Source: Ctenosaura bakeri
Lineage: Eukaryota; Chordata; Lepidosauria; Squamata; Iguanidae
NCBI GenBank assembly: GCA_948474755.1
Contig: CAOLHI010000927.1
Coordinates: 1 to 64,000 of the forward strand
DNA length: 64,000 bases
Direction: 5' to 3'
Shown here: in pieces, positions 46,101-58,100 of the stretch
How positions within the stretch are numbered: position 1 is the first letter of the stretch
How the letters are laid out: each line of letters starts with the position of its first letter
Made by a program: the position numbers and the translations under genes
The notes under the pieces: model-generated
What the model was told of the DNA's origin: nothing
Database searches by the model: none
What the model saw: only the letters and a program-made list of their open reading frames with translations

Positions 46101-49100
46101 CAACAGTCAAGATTTCTGACTATAGCAAAATGTAAAGCTCCAGGGACCTTTTGATCATACATGACCATGTTATGAATCTACAGCGTGAACATAAATATGA
46201 CAAAATTTGAATGCATTCTGTTACAACATATGAGTAACACAAATTACTATTATCCAAAATTTAGTCACATTTAGTTGTAATAGATATGAGTATATCAGAT
46301 AGATTGAATAATATGAGAATATTGTATTGGGATAACAGCAGAACCAAAATATGATATGGAACAAATTGAGTGACTCAATAATCCTTTAAATTCTTAAAAT
46401 TACGCTGATAGTATATTACGCCGGTGCATTTGTCAAGGAAAAAACAATGGAAATCGTACAAAATATTGGATATATGAAAACCAGCAAGGTTTATATACCC
46501 TCATGTGGTGGTCATAACCCAGTTTTAGGGGAAAATATTTATAGAAATGACAAACACTATATATAAGACTATCTATACCACACCAGCTCTGGCTGGTCAC
46601 TTATTGTTGCCATTTTGAGTGAGACTGCAGAGGAAAACAAAGGTATTTGGAGACAGTATAGAGTTCTGAGGTATTTGTGTGAGTGAAGGCAGTGTTGTAT
46701 GCTTTTACGTGTTTGAGGGACTTTCTGTGTGGTTTTGGAGCAAAACTGCCTGAAAATTGTGCTATTAAAAAAAAAACTTTGGGGGTTTTGATGGACTGGT
46801 AAGGGGCTTCAGGGGCCACAAAAGTGGAAGTCATGGCCTGCATGGAGCACACAGTCCACACTATGCCCATCTCTGCTTTCAGGTACTCTTCAGAAGATGT
46901 GTTCCAAGTGCTTTTGCTAAATGAAGTAAACTAGTTGGCTAGCAGGGGAAAGGTCTTCTCAGTGATGGCATCCTAGCTGTAGTATAGCTTCAGAGAGGCT
47001 TACTCTCTGTTGCCTTGTTTAGTGTGCTAGTCAGTGTAGAGTGACCCACTGAGTGAGACCCATTGGGCCTAGTCAGTATAAGGCAGCTTCTTATGTACCC
47101 TTAAATAACTTAATGTATAGGGCTATGAGAGTGGGAGTTATCACATAATTGTTGTATGATGCAAACAATCTTTGCTTTTTCTTCTCCTTCTCAGATTGGC
47201 CTCTTTGACTTAGAAGTGAATTGCCTCACCAAGATTCTCTTTGGAGCCTTAGTAGTAGTCTCTCTTGTCATGGTTGCTCTCCAACACTTTGCTGGCCGCT
47301 GGTACCTTCAGATCATCAGATTTCTTCTTCTTTTCTCGAATATAATTCCAATAAGGTAGGAAACCTCTTCCCTCCCCCAGCATCACTTCTTGAAAGTTGC
47401 ACCATGCTCATTTTGGAAGATTCTGTTGTAGCTTTGGTTTGTTTAGTCATTATGCAAGTGCACCAGCTTTGCTGTTGGTGTGTGCCATCAAGTTGTTTCT
47501 GACTTATGGAGCTGCTAAGGCAAATTTATCACAGTGTTTTGGCAGTGGAGGAGGACAAGATTTGTTCAGAAGGCATTTGCCTTTGCCTTTCTCTGAGGCT
47601 GAGAGAATCTGACTTGACCAAGTTCACCCACTGGGTTTCCATGGCCGAGTAGAGATCCAAACCCTGGTCCCCAGAGTCCTAGTCCAACACTGAAACCACA
47701 CCTTTATTCTCGATGCTTAATTCTCAGCTGCATAACTGTACAGGTCCCAGTACTGTATCACGAACATCTTCCAGAACCTTCCTCTGTCCGTTGCAAAAGC
47801 TGTAGCAATTATGTGATTGGGCTGCTATTTGACAAAGACAAATGAAAAGTTGCTTTGCACCAATGTAAATCCTACAGTCCTGAACTGATTGGATTCTGGA
47901 CTCCTTGTCCTCTTCCTCCTTTTTATTTTTCTTTTCTTTCTGATGTAAATAGTACAATGATGCATGTATTTCTTTTTAAAGTATGTATATCCCACCCTTC
48001 AGCCAAAAAAGGCTCCCAGGACAGTTTACAAATCATTAATTTGCAGTTCCCTGTCCTTGGGCTTACAAATTTAAATAAGACATGACACATAAGGAAAATG
48101 GAATAGTAGTGAGGAAGGGGATTAAGTCCAGCAGATGCTAGGTGCTCTTCTTTCCCTTGGAGGCCAGAATAATGACAATTGGAATATGAAGGGAGGGATT
48201 CTCTCTAGCCACTTGGTCAAAGCCCAATGGAGCTGTGCTACTGTGCTTTCTCCTTCAGCAGGTTCATCAAACTGAAAACTGAGGGAATTTCATCAGGTGT
48301 TGCTTGCCGCTCAACCAGGTAACAAGCAACACCTGATGAAATTAAGTCGTTTGCACAACAAGTAAAGGTACAGGACTTGACTCCAGTTTTCAGTCTATCA
48401 GTCCTGTCCCTCAGAAGGCCAGAGCAATGGCAGATGGAATCTGGAGGGAGGGCTTCTTACCAGCTGAACAGTGGAGTTACTCTTCTCTTCCTCAGAGAGT
48501 AGAGCAATAAGCCTTGGAATGGAGGTAGGGCCTCTCACCCACACAAGGGTTGGTAGACTACTCATGTAGGTGTTCCACATCTAGGGGAAAAAAAGTGGCA
48601 GAATCTTTTGTTTCAACCAGACCTTTGATCATTACAATTGCAATGTTAAAACACTGTGCATCTTGTAATATTTTCCTACAGATTCATGATGCAGTTCCTT
48701 TAAAGGAGTGTTTGTGTAAATTAATGATATCTAGGTATTGTTTCTGAATTGTTTCCTCTAATGTCTCCACACAGTTTACGTGTAAATCTTGACATGGGGA
48801 AAATAGTATACAGCTGGATGATTCGGAGGGATTCTAAAATTCCTGGCACTGTAGTTCGATCCAGTACAATCCCGGAACAACTAGGAAGAATATCCTATTT
48901 GCTCACAGATAAAACAGGTATGATGGTGGTGATGAGGTTAGTTACCCAAGACATTTTTTGAAGGGAAATATACAAATCTAAAAAATATATTTAAAAACCT
49001 TTGAAGGGACAGGAATGAAGTTCTAGGGTAATGTGTGTCATAGTTAAAAATTACTGTTAGACAAGACTGTCTCGTGATGTGATAAGGTATCCAAATGCTA

Positions 49101-52100
49101 TTGCTTTCTATCTGTAATCCTCCTGTGTTTCCTCCTACATTTTCTATCTTTCTTTCCATAGAAAATGGAGAGGAAAATAAGGAATAACTGCATGGTGTCT
49201 TTTTATTGGGGGTGTCAGAAGCCATCCATCTGAAACCACTCCTGCTTTATGAAAGCCTGCAAGCCATGCATTAGAATGGATTTGGACCATTTCAGAGTGA
49301 ACATTAGAGATGCCCTATCTGAAGCTGCCTGCTATATTTTTAAAGAGCCTCAGAAAGTAATGAAAAACCTGGCTCGTCAGGGAGAACATTTCTGTGCCAT
49401 TCTGTTTCCTGCTATGTTGATTTCTTTTTCCAGGAAGCTTTCAACACAAAGGAGCTTTAAAAATAGGAGCTTACTTGTAGCCTCTGAAGTGGTATTTACA
49501 GTTGAACTGTTAGTCAGCTATATGTCTAGATCCAGCCTAACAGGAGTCATTGTAGAAAAAAAATCTCTAAAAACTTAATCTTTTATGACTCTTGATCTTT
49601 TTAAATAAATGCTTACATAAAAAATAGTGTATAATCTCACTGTCTAGTTTATCCAGGTACCTTTTAAGGTAATTGAAGTGCTTTGGATTAATTAATTGAT
49701 TTATCAACTAAATATTGCAGACCTTGTATTTTCTGGAATTATAGCCTCACTTTTAATTACTCCATTGTCTAAAAAGAAGACTGCATATGTACTACATTAT
49801 ATGTAATGGTAACAAATTACCCCACTACCTGCAATCGCTGTTTGTGTGTATCTGTCCTTTCAGCCAAACTGTTAAAGGCACTTAGTCCATACTACATATG
49901 CAGTCCTATACCCAATTTGTTCACAGTTATCTGCCTTCAAGTCAACTCTTCCTTATGGCAACTCTGGCCATTTCCACACTACACTATTATAGGGTTATTC
50001 TTCCACTTTCAACATCCTGTGGAATTTTGAGGTTTGTAGTTTACTGAGGCCAAAGAGCTCTCTGGCTGAGAATTCCAGATGCCCCTCCCTAAACTGCAAA
50101 CCCTAGGATTCCATAGGATGTTGAAAGTGGAATAATAGCACTGTAACAGTGTCGTGCAGAAATGGCCCTTGTCAGAGAGTTTTCTGGGCAAAACGTATTG
50201 TTCATAGGTTTCCCATTGCCTTCTGTTAAGGCAGAGAGACAGGCTTTTTGCAAGGTCACGTAGTGGGTTTCCATGGCTGAGTGGAGATTAAAACTCTTGT
50301 CTTCTAGAGTCCTGGTCCATCAGTCAAACCGCTGTGACACACTTCTTGAAGGTAGTCCATGCTAAATATGCAGTCCTATACCCACTTCTGTAGGAGGAAG
50401 CCTCACTGAAAACAGTATAGGAATTCAGCTTAAAGATAAAGGTTAAAGATAAACATAAAGACCGTGTCATAGTGGTTTAACTCCCTAGCTCCCCAAGACT
50501 GACTTCTGCCCTTGAATAAGAGCAGGAAGTTCCCCAGCATTTATTAATTCCTCATACTGCCACCACCCACTGAATTCTGAATTAACTGAACAGTACAGTG
50601 GGACCCTGCTCAGTGGATTGCCAATCTCTATGCCTAAGGACCTTTCCCTTCCCTCACCTTCCCCTTCTGAGTGAGAGAAGTCCTATCTAAGTGTGTACCA
50701 AAGAATGGCATGGAAATGGAGAGGAAACAGAGGTTCTACAGACAAATATTTATTTTAAGGCATGCAAGTAAACAAGACAATAATACTCATGAGAGGCTCC
50801 CCCTCTCAGGTATGCTTAGGTTACAAGTAGTTATAAAAAAACAGATACATTCTTAAGATCAGTCAACCTCCAAAATAACAACTAACTACAACCTAACACA
50901 ACTAACTACCTAATATTCTAGCTACTCACATTGGGGTTCATAGGCTTAGATGGTCTAAGAGAAGAGTGAGGCCAGAAGGTGAGACCTAGGGCCTGCAGCC
51001 TCTACTGGGACAGATCTCATCTCCAGGATGCTTCTTTGTTGTCTCTTTCCCACATTGTCTCTCAAGGATTTTTGTAACGTCTCCATCAGAGCATCTCAAA
51101 GATTCTCCCCTTTTTCCCCTTGATTGGGCAATTCTCTCCCCGTGACCATCTGTTGGGAATGCTTCCTTGATGTGTGTTCCTGCATAGCAGGGGGTTGGAC
51201 TCGATGGCCCCTGGGGTCTCTTCCAACTCTATGATTCTAGGATTCTATTTATAGGATTGTGCTGTATGGGTATCAAAATTATTATTCTTCTGTTGACTTA
51301 AGGAGTTGAAATTTCATATATGGACAGTCCAAGACATTCTAGTTAACTAGAAAACTCTGTTAAGCGTGCCATTTTTGTATCTCTCCCTCTAAATGGGGAA
51401 AATAAAAGTGAACGTAAATACATTGAAAATGCTTCCACCTCACCCAGGAAATTCATATTTGGTACTCATACAGATAACAGATTTTTCACAAACTGATGTC
51501 AAAGTATTAATTGTTCATGGTTAGCATCTTTCTGTTGCATTTATTTAGTCTAGGATCCTATGCTCATTTTTGGGGGGAGCAAGTCCCATGGAGTTCATTG
51601 GGGCTTTCTCTCTCTCTCTCCCCTCTAACTTATCATTAGAAATAAAATAACAAAGTACCTTTATAATGAAGAAAAACACCCTTTAAGTTTTATGTGCCTC
51701 TTTCCTTTATCATGAGTCAAAATATTTTTTAAAACATATTTTGCTTCCTTATGTTTTCCTCTCCTTTGACCATGAGTTGTACATCTGCTTCTGTTCTAGG
51801 AACCTTAACACAGAATGAAATGGTTTTCAAACGCCTTCATCTTGGGACAGTGTCTTATGGAGTAGACTCCATGGATGAAGTTCAGAGCCATATATTTAGT
51901 ATTTATACTCAGGTAAGTTCAGTAGCATTTTTGTGAGTTATGATCAGAATCCGAAGAACTCTGATGTGGCGTTTTATGCCACGTAATACACTCTTTTTTA
52001 AACCTTTTAGTTTCTGAAGCAGTTTGGGCTATTATGGCGATATTATGGGGACAGGGAGATGACAGGATGAGGGGGCTCATTTATTCAAAGAAGTAAAAAT

Positions 52101-55100
52101 CAGATATTCAACTAAGGTAGAAAACATCCAAGTTGCATTTTGATTCCCAAGAAGCACAGTACATTAATCACATTTTCTTTCAGTTTGGTTTTGGGCTGCT
52201 TGCTTTGCCAGTATTTTGCTTAGTATATGTCAAGCCCCTTTCTCATTCTCCACATAAGTAGCCATAGGTTACATGATGGATTCAACTGAATCAGGGCAAT
52301 CAGAAAGGAAGGGATTAACTTCTCTATCTATGCCATTGCCCAGTGAAACTGCTCTTTGCTCTTTAAGCTACCTTCCTTGTTCTGGGGAAAAGTTGGGATA
52401 TTCATAAAGACAACTGTGAATGGTGATCACCTTTATGATAATAGTCATAATTAGTATCATAGTAATAAATCTAAGAACTTATTGGGGTATTTTTTGATGA
52501 GAATGCAGTGCAGGCTGACAAAATGAAAAGTAAAAGTAAAAATGTATCAAAACTGAGAAACTGTATAACTAACACAGCTCTGTGTTTTGAAATAAAGGTG
52601 CTTGTCCCTTCTTAGTGTCCAAGTGAGTTTACAGCAGCCTGAGAAACAGCAGGCAAATTCAAGTTTAGCAGGAGTGATCATCATGTTTTGCCTCCAAATA
52701 CAAACACAGCAGTTTTCTAGGCTGGAAGAACTATATTCTAATTCATACTCTGTTTCCAGCTTTAATCCACAGCATCTCCTACTATAATAGGATCTTGTGT
52801 AATAGAGCTGAGACAGATTCTTTCCTAAAATTGATGACTTCACAATACAGGGCTTGATCTAACAGCAGTCCTATGTGTTCAAAATGAGACTTGGTAGAAG
52901 CAAAAATAAGTAACAGAGAAGGAACTGACTGTTGCTCTCCTTGGCTAAGCTTTTGAATAATCATAATGTGTCCCAGTTTCTTCACCTGCTGCTCCAAGAT
53001 GGAAGAGGCCATTTTCATTTACTAGCAATAGAAAATTTTAGCTGGTAACAATAAATTAAAGGAAGCAAAACTTGGGGCTCACAGAAGAAACAAGAGACAT
53101 CTCAAGGCTCACAAAAGATGATCCAATTTATTTTAGTAGAAATACTTGGCATGTTTCAGTTTATGGCTGCTTTGAAGCCTTCTTCAGGGAGTTTTAGAAA
53201 ATCATAAAAAAATGACACATAAGACCTCCTCCACAGGGCTGTATAAAGTCATAAAAGAATATTGGGGAATCAAAAGAAAGACACCAGTTTGGTATTTCCA
53301 TGTCTACTCTGTACCTTAGAGTAAAATGAGGAGCATGCAAATGTGCAGGATTTTTAACTGTGAATGAGATTATACCAGTCTTTATGCATTAACAGTAAAT
53401 GTGCCTGGAAGGGGAGCTGGATCACATCTTCTTGTCTTGCCTGATTCTGTTGAATGCCACATGCATTCAGCCTAATCAATGAAGGAACCCATGCCTGTGC
53501 ATATTATATGTACACAAACTCTGTGACACATGATCAGGGATTCTTGAATAGCTAGGATCTGCAATCATGAGTACAGAGGTTCACTTTCATTATCTTTATT
53601 TATTGATTGACTTATTCCGGGTAGATTCCATCTTTCCCCAAGAAGCTCAAAGCAGCATGCATGCCTCTCCCTCTTCCTACGGTGTCCTCCAACACCCCTG
53701 TGATGTAGTTCAGGCTGAAAGAAAGTGACTGATTCAAGGCCACCCATTGAGTTTCAGGGCTTAGTGAGGCCTAGAACCCTGATTTGCCAGTTTTCAGTCT
53801 AATACCGAACACATATACCAACCTGACACTCATTGCCTGGGAGCATGGAAAGTAGACCTGTAAGTCACTTTCTCATTACTTGTCAATAATTCTGGAGTTT
53901 TGAGTGAAGCAGGATACAAGCCTCTATGAAAACCCAGGTTTTATTCAATAACAGAAAAGTCATGTTTAGCATTGGTAAACAGAGCTCCCCAGTACGTATA
54001 GGTTTAAATATAATTAAAAGGTTAGATTCTTTGGTAATTGGAAGCATTTGCTGGCCATGATTCACTTAAACTGTAGTTCTGATTCATTGCTCTAATTACT
54101 GTTACCATGCTATGCCCTTTGACCTGGAAGTGAAACTTTTGTCCTCTTGACTCAAGAGGTTAACAGAACAGGAAACTGGTTGGCTATATGTTCCCCCTGT
54201 GACCACCATAATTTAGTAATTGTAAAATTACCTGGAAGGCTAGATGCAGATTCTAAAAATAGTATTAAAAATTAAACGATCAGCTTTCTACCTCCATGTC
54301 AGCCCATCTGTTTCTTCTTTTTCACTGATCGTGTGTTTATGAATATAAAACACAGTTCATTCCAAATTATAAGCCTCTTCTGGAGTTAAATGATTTCAGT
54401 ATAAAACATGTTAGAGCACTTTAGAAAGTGGAATGGTTGAGCCCAAACTGATAGTGAATCATTAAGAAACATAGACTTCCTAACCAACTAGAAATTTTAT
54501 AATGCATTTGCGTGGCCTTAGGAAATCTCTTTATTGTTCTGACCCAGGATGGGCAACCTGTGGTCTTCCAGATGATGTTGAATTGCAAGTCCCATCGGCC
54601 CTTAAGTGGTGAGGAATTTTGGAAATTGCCATCCTGCAACATCAGAAGGGCTACAAGTTCTAAACTAAGGCAGACAGAACATAGAATTATTTTATGATGT
54701 ATTAAATTATGGAGGTTTTAACATAAAAGAGAATTTAATTGCTTTTTCATTTTTGTATCATCAGATTTTTAGTTTTAATTTTAACATTATTGTAAGCTGC
54801 TTTGGACATGAGACAGATGGTGTAGTGGTTTGAGCATTGGGCTGCAATCCTGGAGACCAGTGTTCAGTTCCCTGTTCTGCCATGGAAACCCACTGGGTGA
54901 CCTTGAATGCATCACAGACTCTCAGCCCCAGAAAACTCTGTGATAGATTCACTTTAGAGTTGCCGTAAGTCAGAAATGATTTGAAAGTGCATAGCAACAA
55001 CAATAGTTTGATGAATTGTGCCTTAAGTTCTGATTTCTCCTAAGACCATGTTTGATAATGAAAAGGACTTCCAGAAGCTTGTGGTAGGCAGAGCAGGTAA

Positions 55101-58100
55101 GTTGATGCTTCCAGGAAACTATGGTGAACATTGGGTTGATTTTTAATTTCTGTAGCATACTTTTTACCACTAAATTTGCTTTGTTGATTACCAAAACTTG
55201 TAAGAATTTTAATCATAGCCTTCCCCTCTTGCAAATGGAGGACATGAATGGAAGCAAGGGCTTTCCTAATTAACACTATTCTATTTTCTCCATCTTTTCT
55301 TAGCAGTCCCATGAGCCACCTGCGCTAAAAGGCCCCACTCTGGCTACCAAAGTCCGTAAAACCTTGAGCAGCCGTGTCCATGAAGCCGTGAAAGCAATTG
55401 CCCTGTGCCACAATGTAACTCCTGTCTATGAATCAAATGGTGTGACAGATCAGGCTGAAGCTGAGAGGCACTATGAAGATTCTTGCAGGGTTTATCAAGC
55501 TGCTAGTCCTGATGAGGTAAAAAGTACCTTGAAAAACCAGGCTTGCTCTGCTTATTTTTTCCCCCAGTACTGTTAATACTAATTGAAGGATCTGTGCACA
55601 CCTGTTAGATTTTACCTTGCACCAGTGTTAGGAGATTTGTTCATAAAAATAAAATTATGTTTCAGAAATACCATTTTTTTTTCTGTATGTTGAGATAAAA
55701 CTTTTAGCTTGCACGTTTTGGAAGGGTCAAATTACCTTACAGTTAAAAAAAAATCTACCAATGTCAGTTAGAAAATAGATAAAATTACAACCACCTTTCA
55801 AAACTTGTGTCCCAAGTGGTAAGTCTGCTTGAATAAGGAGATATATTTGGCACATCCCAATCTTCAAACAAGTGAAGTATATCACATTGTGTAATCCCTG
55901 CATTAAGGAGCTGGATGCTCACTGACCCCTTCAGATGAGAGAGAAACTGTTAAGCAGCAGTTCCCTTCAGGGCCTCTGAAAAACCTCCTTCTTAAACATC
56001 CATACTCGGCCTTTGAAATTCTATAGCAATAAAATATTATTAAGGCAGGAAGGTCAGTTTATGCAGAAATCAGCCCTGAAACCATGGAGGTATTCCTCTC
56101 CCCCTCCCCTTCCCCTTAATTCTTCACTCCTGAACAGCAATGGTAATTTCTACCAGTTGGCACAGGATTCATTTCCTGAAACACAAAGCAGGATTTCCTA
56201 GATTTGTTTCCTGTGTGCATTCCTGGGCACGGACTCCTGAAAGCATCTTTATTGAGAGATCAATTACAGCCTCTGGGGCTCTGTGAGCCCTTCAGGTTGA
56301 GGCCATACAGTAACAGAGGGGAAATGTAATAGGTAGAATCTGATCAGAGATAACTTGCCCCGGAGGATTCTTGGCAAACTGGCCTTTAACCCTGATGACA
56401 CTTCATGGCTCTCCAGGATGTGAAAGGATGTACTGATCAAATGTGTTGCTAGCAGTATGCACATTGGGCATGTGACCTGAATGAGCTGTTCGCAGGTCAG
56501 GTTGATAACAAGCACAGATCATCTCTCTCCCTCTCCCTCCCAGCCCCAGTGGTGTTAATCAGCAGCCTTCTCCTACCTCGCCACCTAGGTTGATGCTGTT
56601 TAATGAGCAGAAAGAGTAAATGTTAAAGCAAATGAGGTAGGAAGTTACTGAAGCATTTGTTGAAAATGTGTGGAATGTAGCAACAATTTTATTCTGTGCA
56701 CTTTGCTTCCCCAAGTAGATGTTTTGGCACAATTTAGCAGGGGTGTGGTTCTTTTCAAGAGAAGCCGTTTGAGATATGTTGATTTTTTAATCTATTTTTA
56801 TTTGAGAAAAGTTTCCAATAATAACACTTAGTTTGATTTTTAAAAAATGAAAGCTTGTTTACAAATAGGTTGTATGAACCACCGACAGGTAATATTAGAT
56901 CCTAAACCAGAATCAGCACCATTCGGCACCAATATTTAATCTAGATCAACACATCTGTTTTTTCATTGATCAGATTTCAAAACCTCACTTTTGGCTCCCG
57001 TGTCAATAGTTGAGTGTAACACACCTAGCTGATGATAGTAATATACCACTTTGGTGGGGTTGAAGCATTTTGTATTTTGCATATATTGACTCAAAAATCC
57101 TTCAACAACCCTATAATCATAGCCAGTATTGTATCCATATTTCTGTTTGGGGGCAGAAGCTTAGAGTAGCTAGCCTGAACACCCTCCAACATTTCACAAA
57201 TAAATACCAAAGCATGTGTGACCAATGAACCTCAGAGTGTGGTCAAAATGTCCAAAGTCATTAATGAGGAAGAGCACACAAGGCTAGAATAGACTGCAGC
57301 AGTTTGTTTTTGCCTGAACCTGCTGGGAAGAATAAGATTCCTTACTCTTCCCTTCCCCTTGCTGAGTTAACTGAGTGCAAACTACTTTTGCACTTTGAAC
57401 TCAGTTTGCAGGAATTGGGGTAAGCGGGGGAGAAGGTGGGAAACAGGAAAGAAAATAGGATATTTTAAAAGCAGCTGAAAAAGTGGAATGAGGGAGGATG
57501 AATTGGCACTGTCCCTGCCAAATTGGGACACTTGGAGAGAGTGAGCCTGCCAAAGGTCGTTCAAACATAAGGATTTGAAGAAGGCATTTTTGTCACACAT
57601 CTAATTCTCATAATCATTATTTAAGCTCTCATTGCCTCTGACAGGAAGAAATTAATACTTTGTTTTCATAAAGTTCCCAGAGAATGGTTACTATCTACAA
57701 CAAAAAACAGCTCCTGTATGTAAAGGCAAATACATAGGAAGCAAGTTTCCGCCTTCCTTGAATAAATAAAAACTGCAGTAAAGTATGCTCTGAATCGCTC
57801 AGCCATGCTCAGGGTCATATATGAATAGAAAACTCACTCTTCAAGTGAGTTTTAATTTATTACTTGTTATCAAAATAAAATCTTGCCTTACAATAGAGGA
57901 TCTTGGGATGGTACACAAAGAAAATCAATTTAAACAATTTAAAATTTAGTACATTGAAAAGTAGTTTAAACAGACTAACAGCATATGAAACAATTTAATA
58001 TTTTAAACAAATTAAAACACTTTAAAACTATATACAGATTTGGGTGAAACCATTAGCTTTTATAAAGATTTATTTTAAAAATAATAAAGCTTTAACACAG

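Larger units (their letters stand above)
47356..48774 (+). other. ATP9A: ATP9A intron 11
   Basis: 1419 bases. A minus-strand tRNA-SINE (47471-47703) is followed by a minus-strand LINE-like tail (about 47965-48060), then an imperfect repeated unit of about 50 bases seen three times between 48165 and 48545, with a perfect 21-bp inverted repeat between copies (48286-48343). Confidence 0.9.
48918..51799 (+). other. ATP9A: ATP9A intron 12
   Basis: 2882 bases. A minus-strand tRNA-SINE split by a palindromic MITE lies at 49925-50340, and a short CR1 3' end at about 51160-51248. The stretch 50405-51155 looks like part of a dispersed element but carries no feature that lets me classify it. 48920-49920 holds nothing recognisable; a 109-codon open frame at 49249 has no family resemblance. 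Confidence 0.88.
51913..55303 (+). other. ATP9A: ATP9A intron 13
   Basis: 3391 bases. A minus-strand SINE-like repeat (about 53590-53825), a family-B MITE (about 54547-54655) and a plus-strand tRNA-SINE (54812-55004) are recognisable. A repeat of the kind that ends in 'gaagccttcttcaggg' lies near 53110-53200. 51920-53100 holds nothing I can name. Confidence 0.88.

Noticed and set aside
49249..49578. A 109-codon open frame in intron 12
   Set aside because: It resembles no protein family I know, has no exon-like borders and lies in ordinary intron sequence.
50405..51155. Possible LTR of an endogenous retrovirus
   Set aside because: The density of short motifs looked element-like, but no TG...CA ends, primer-binding site or paired copy could be found.
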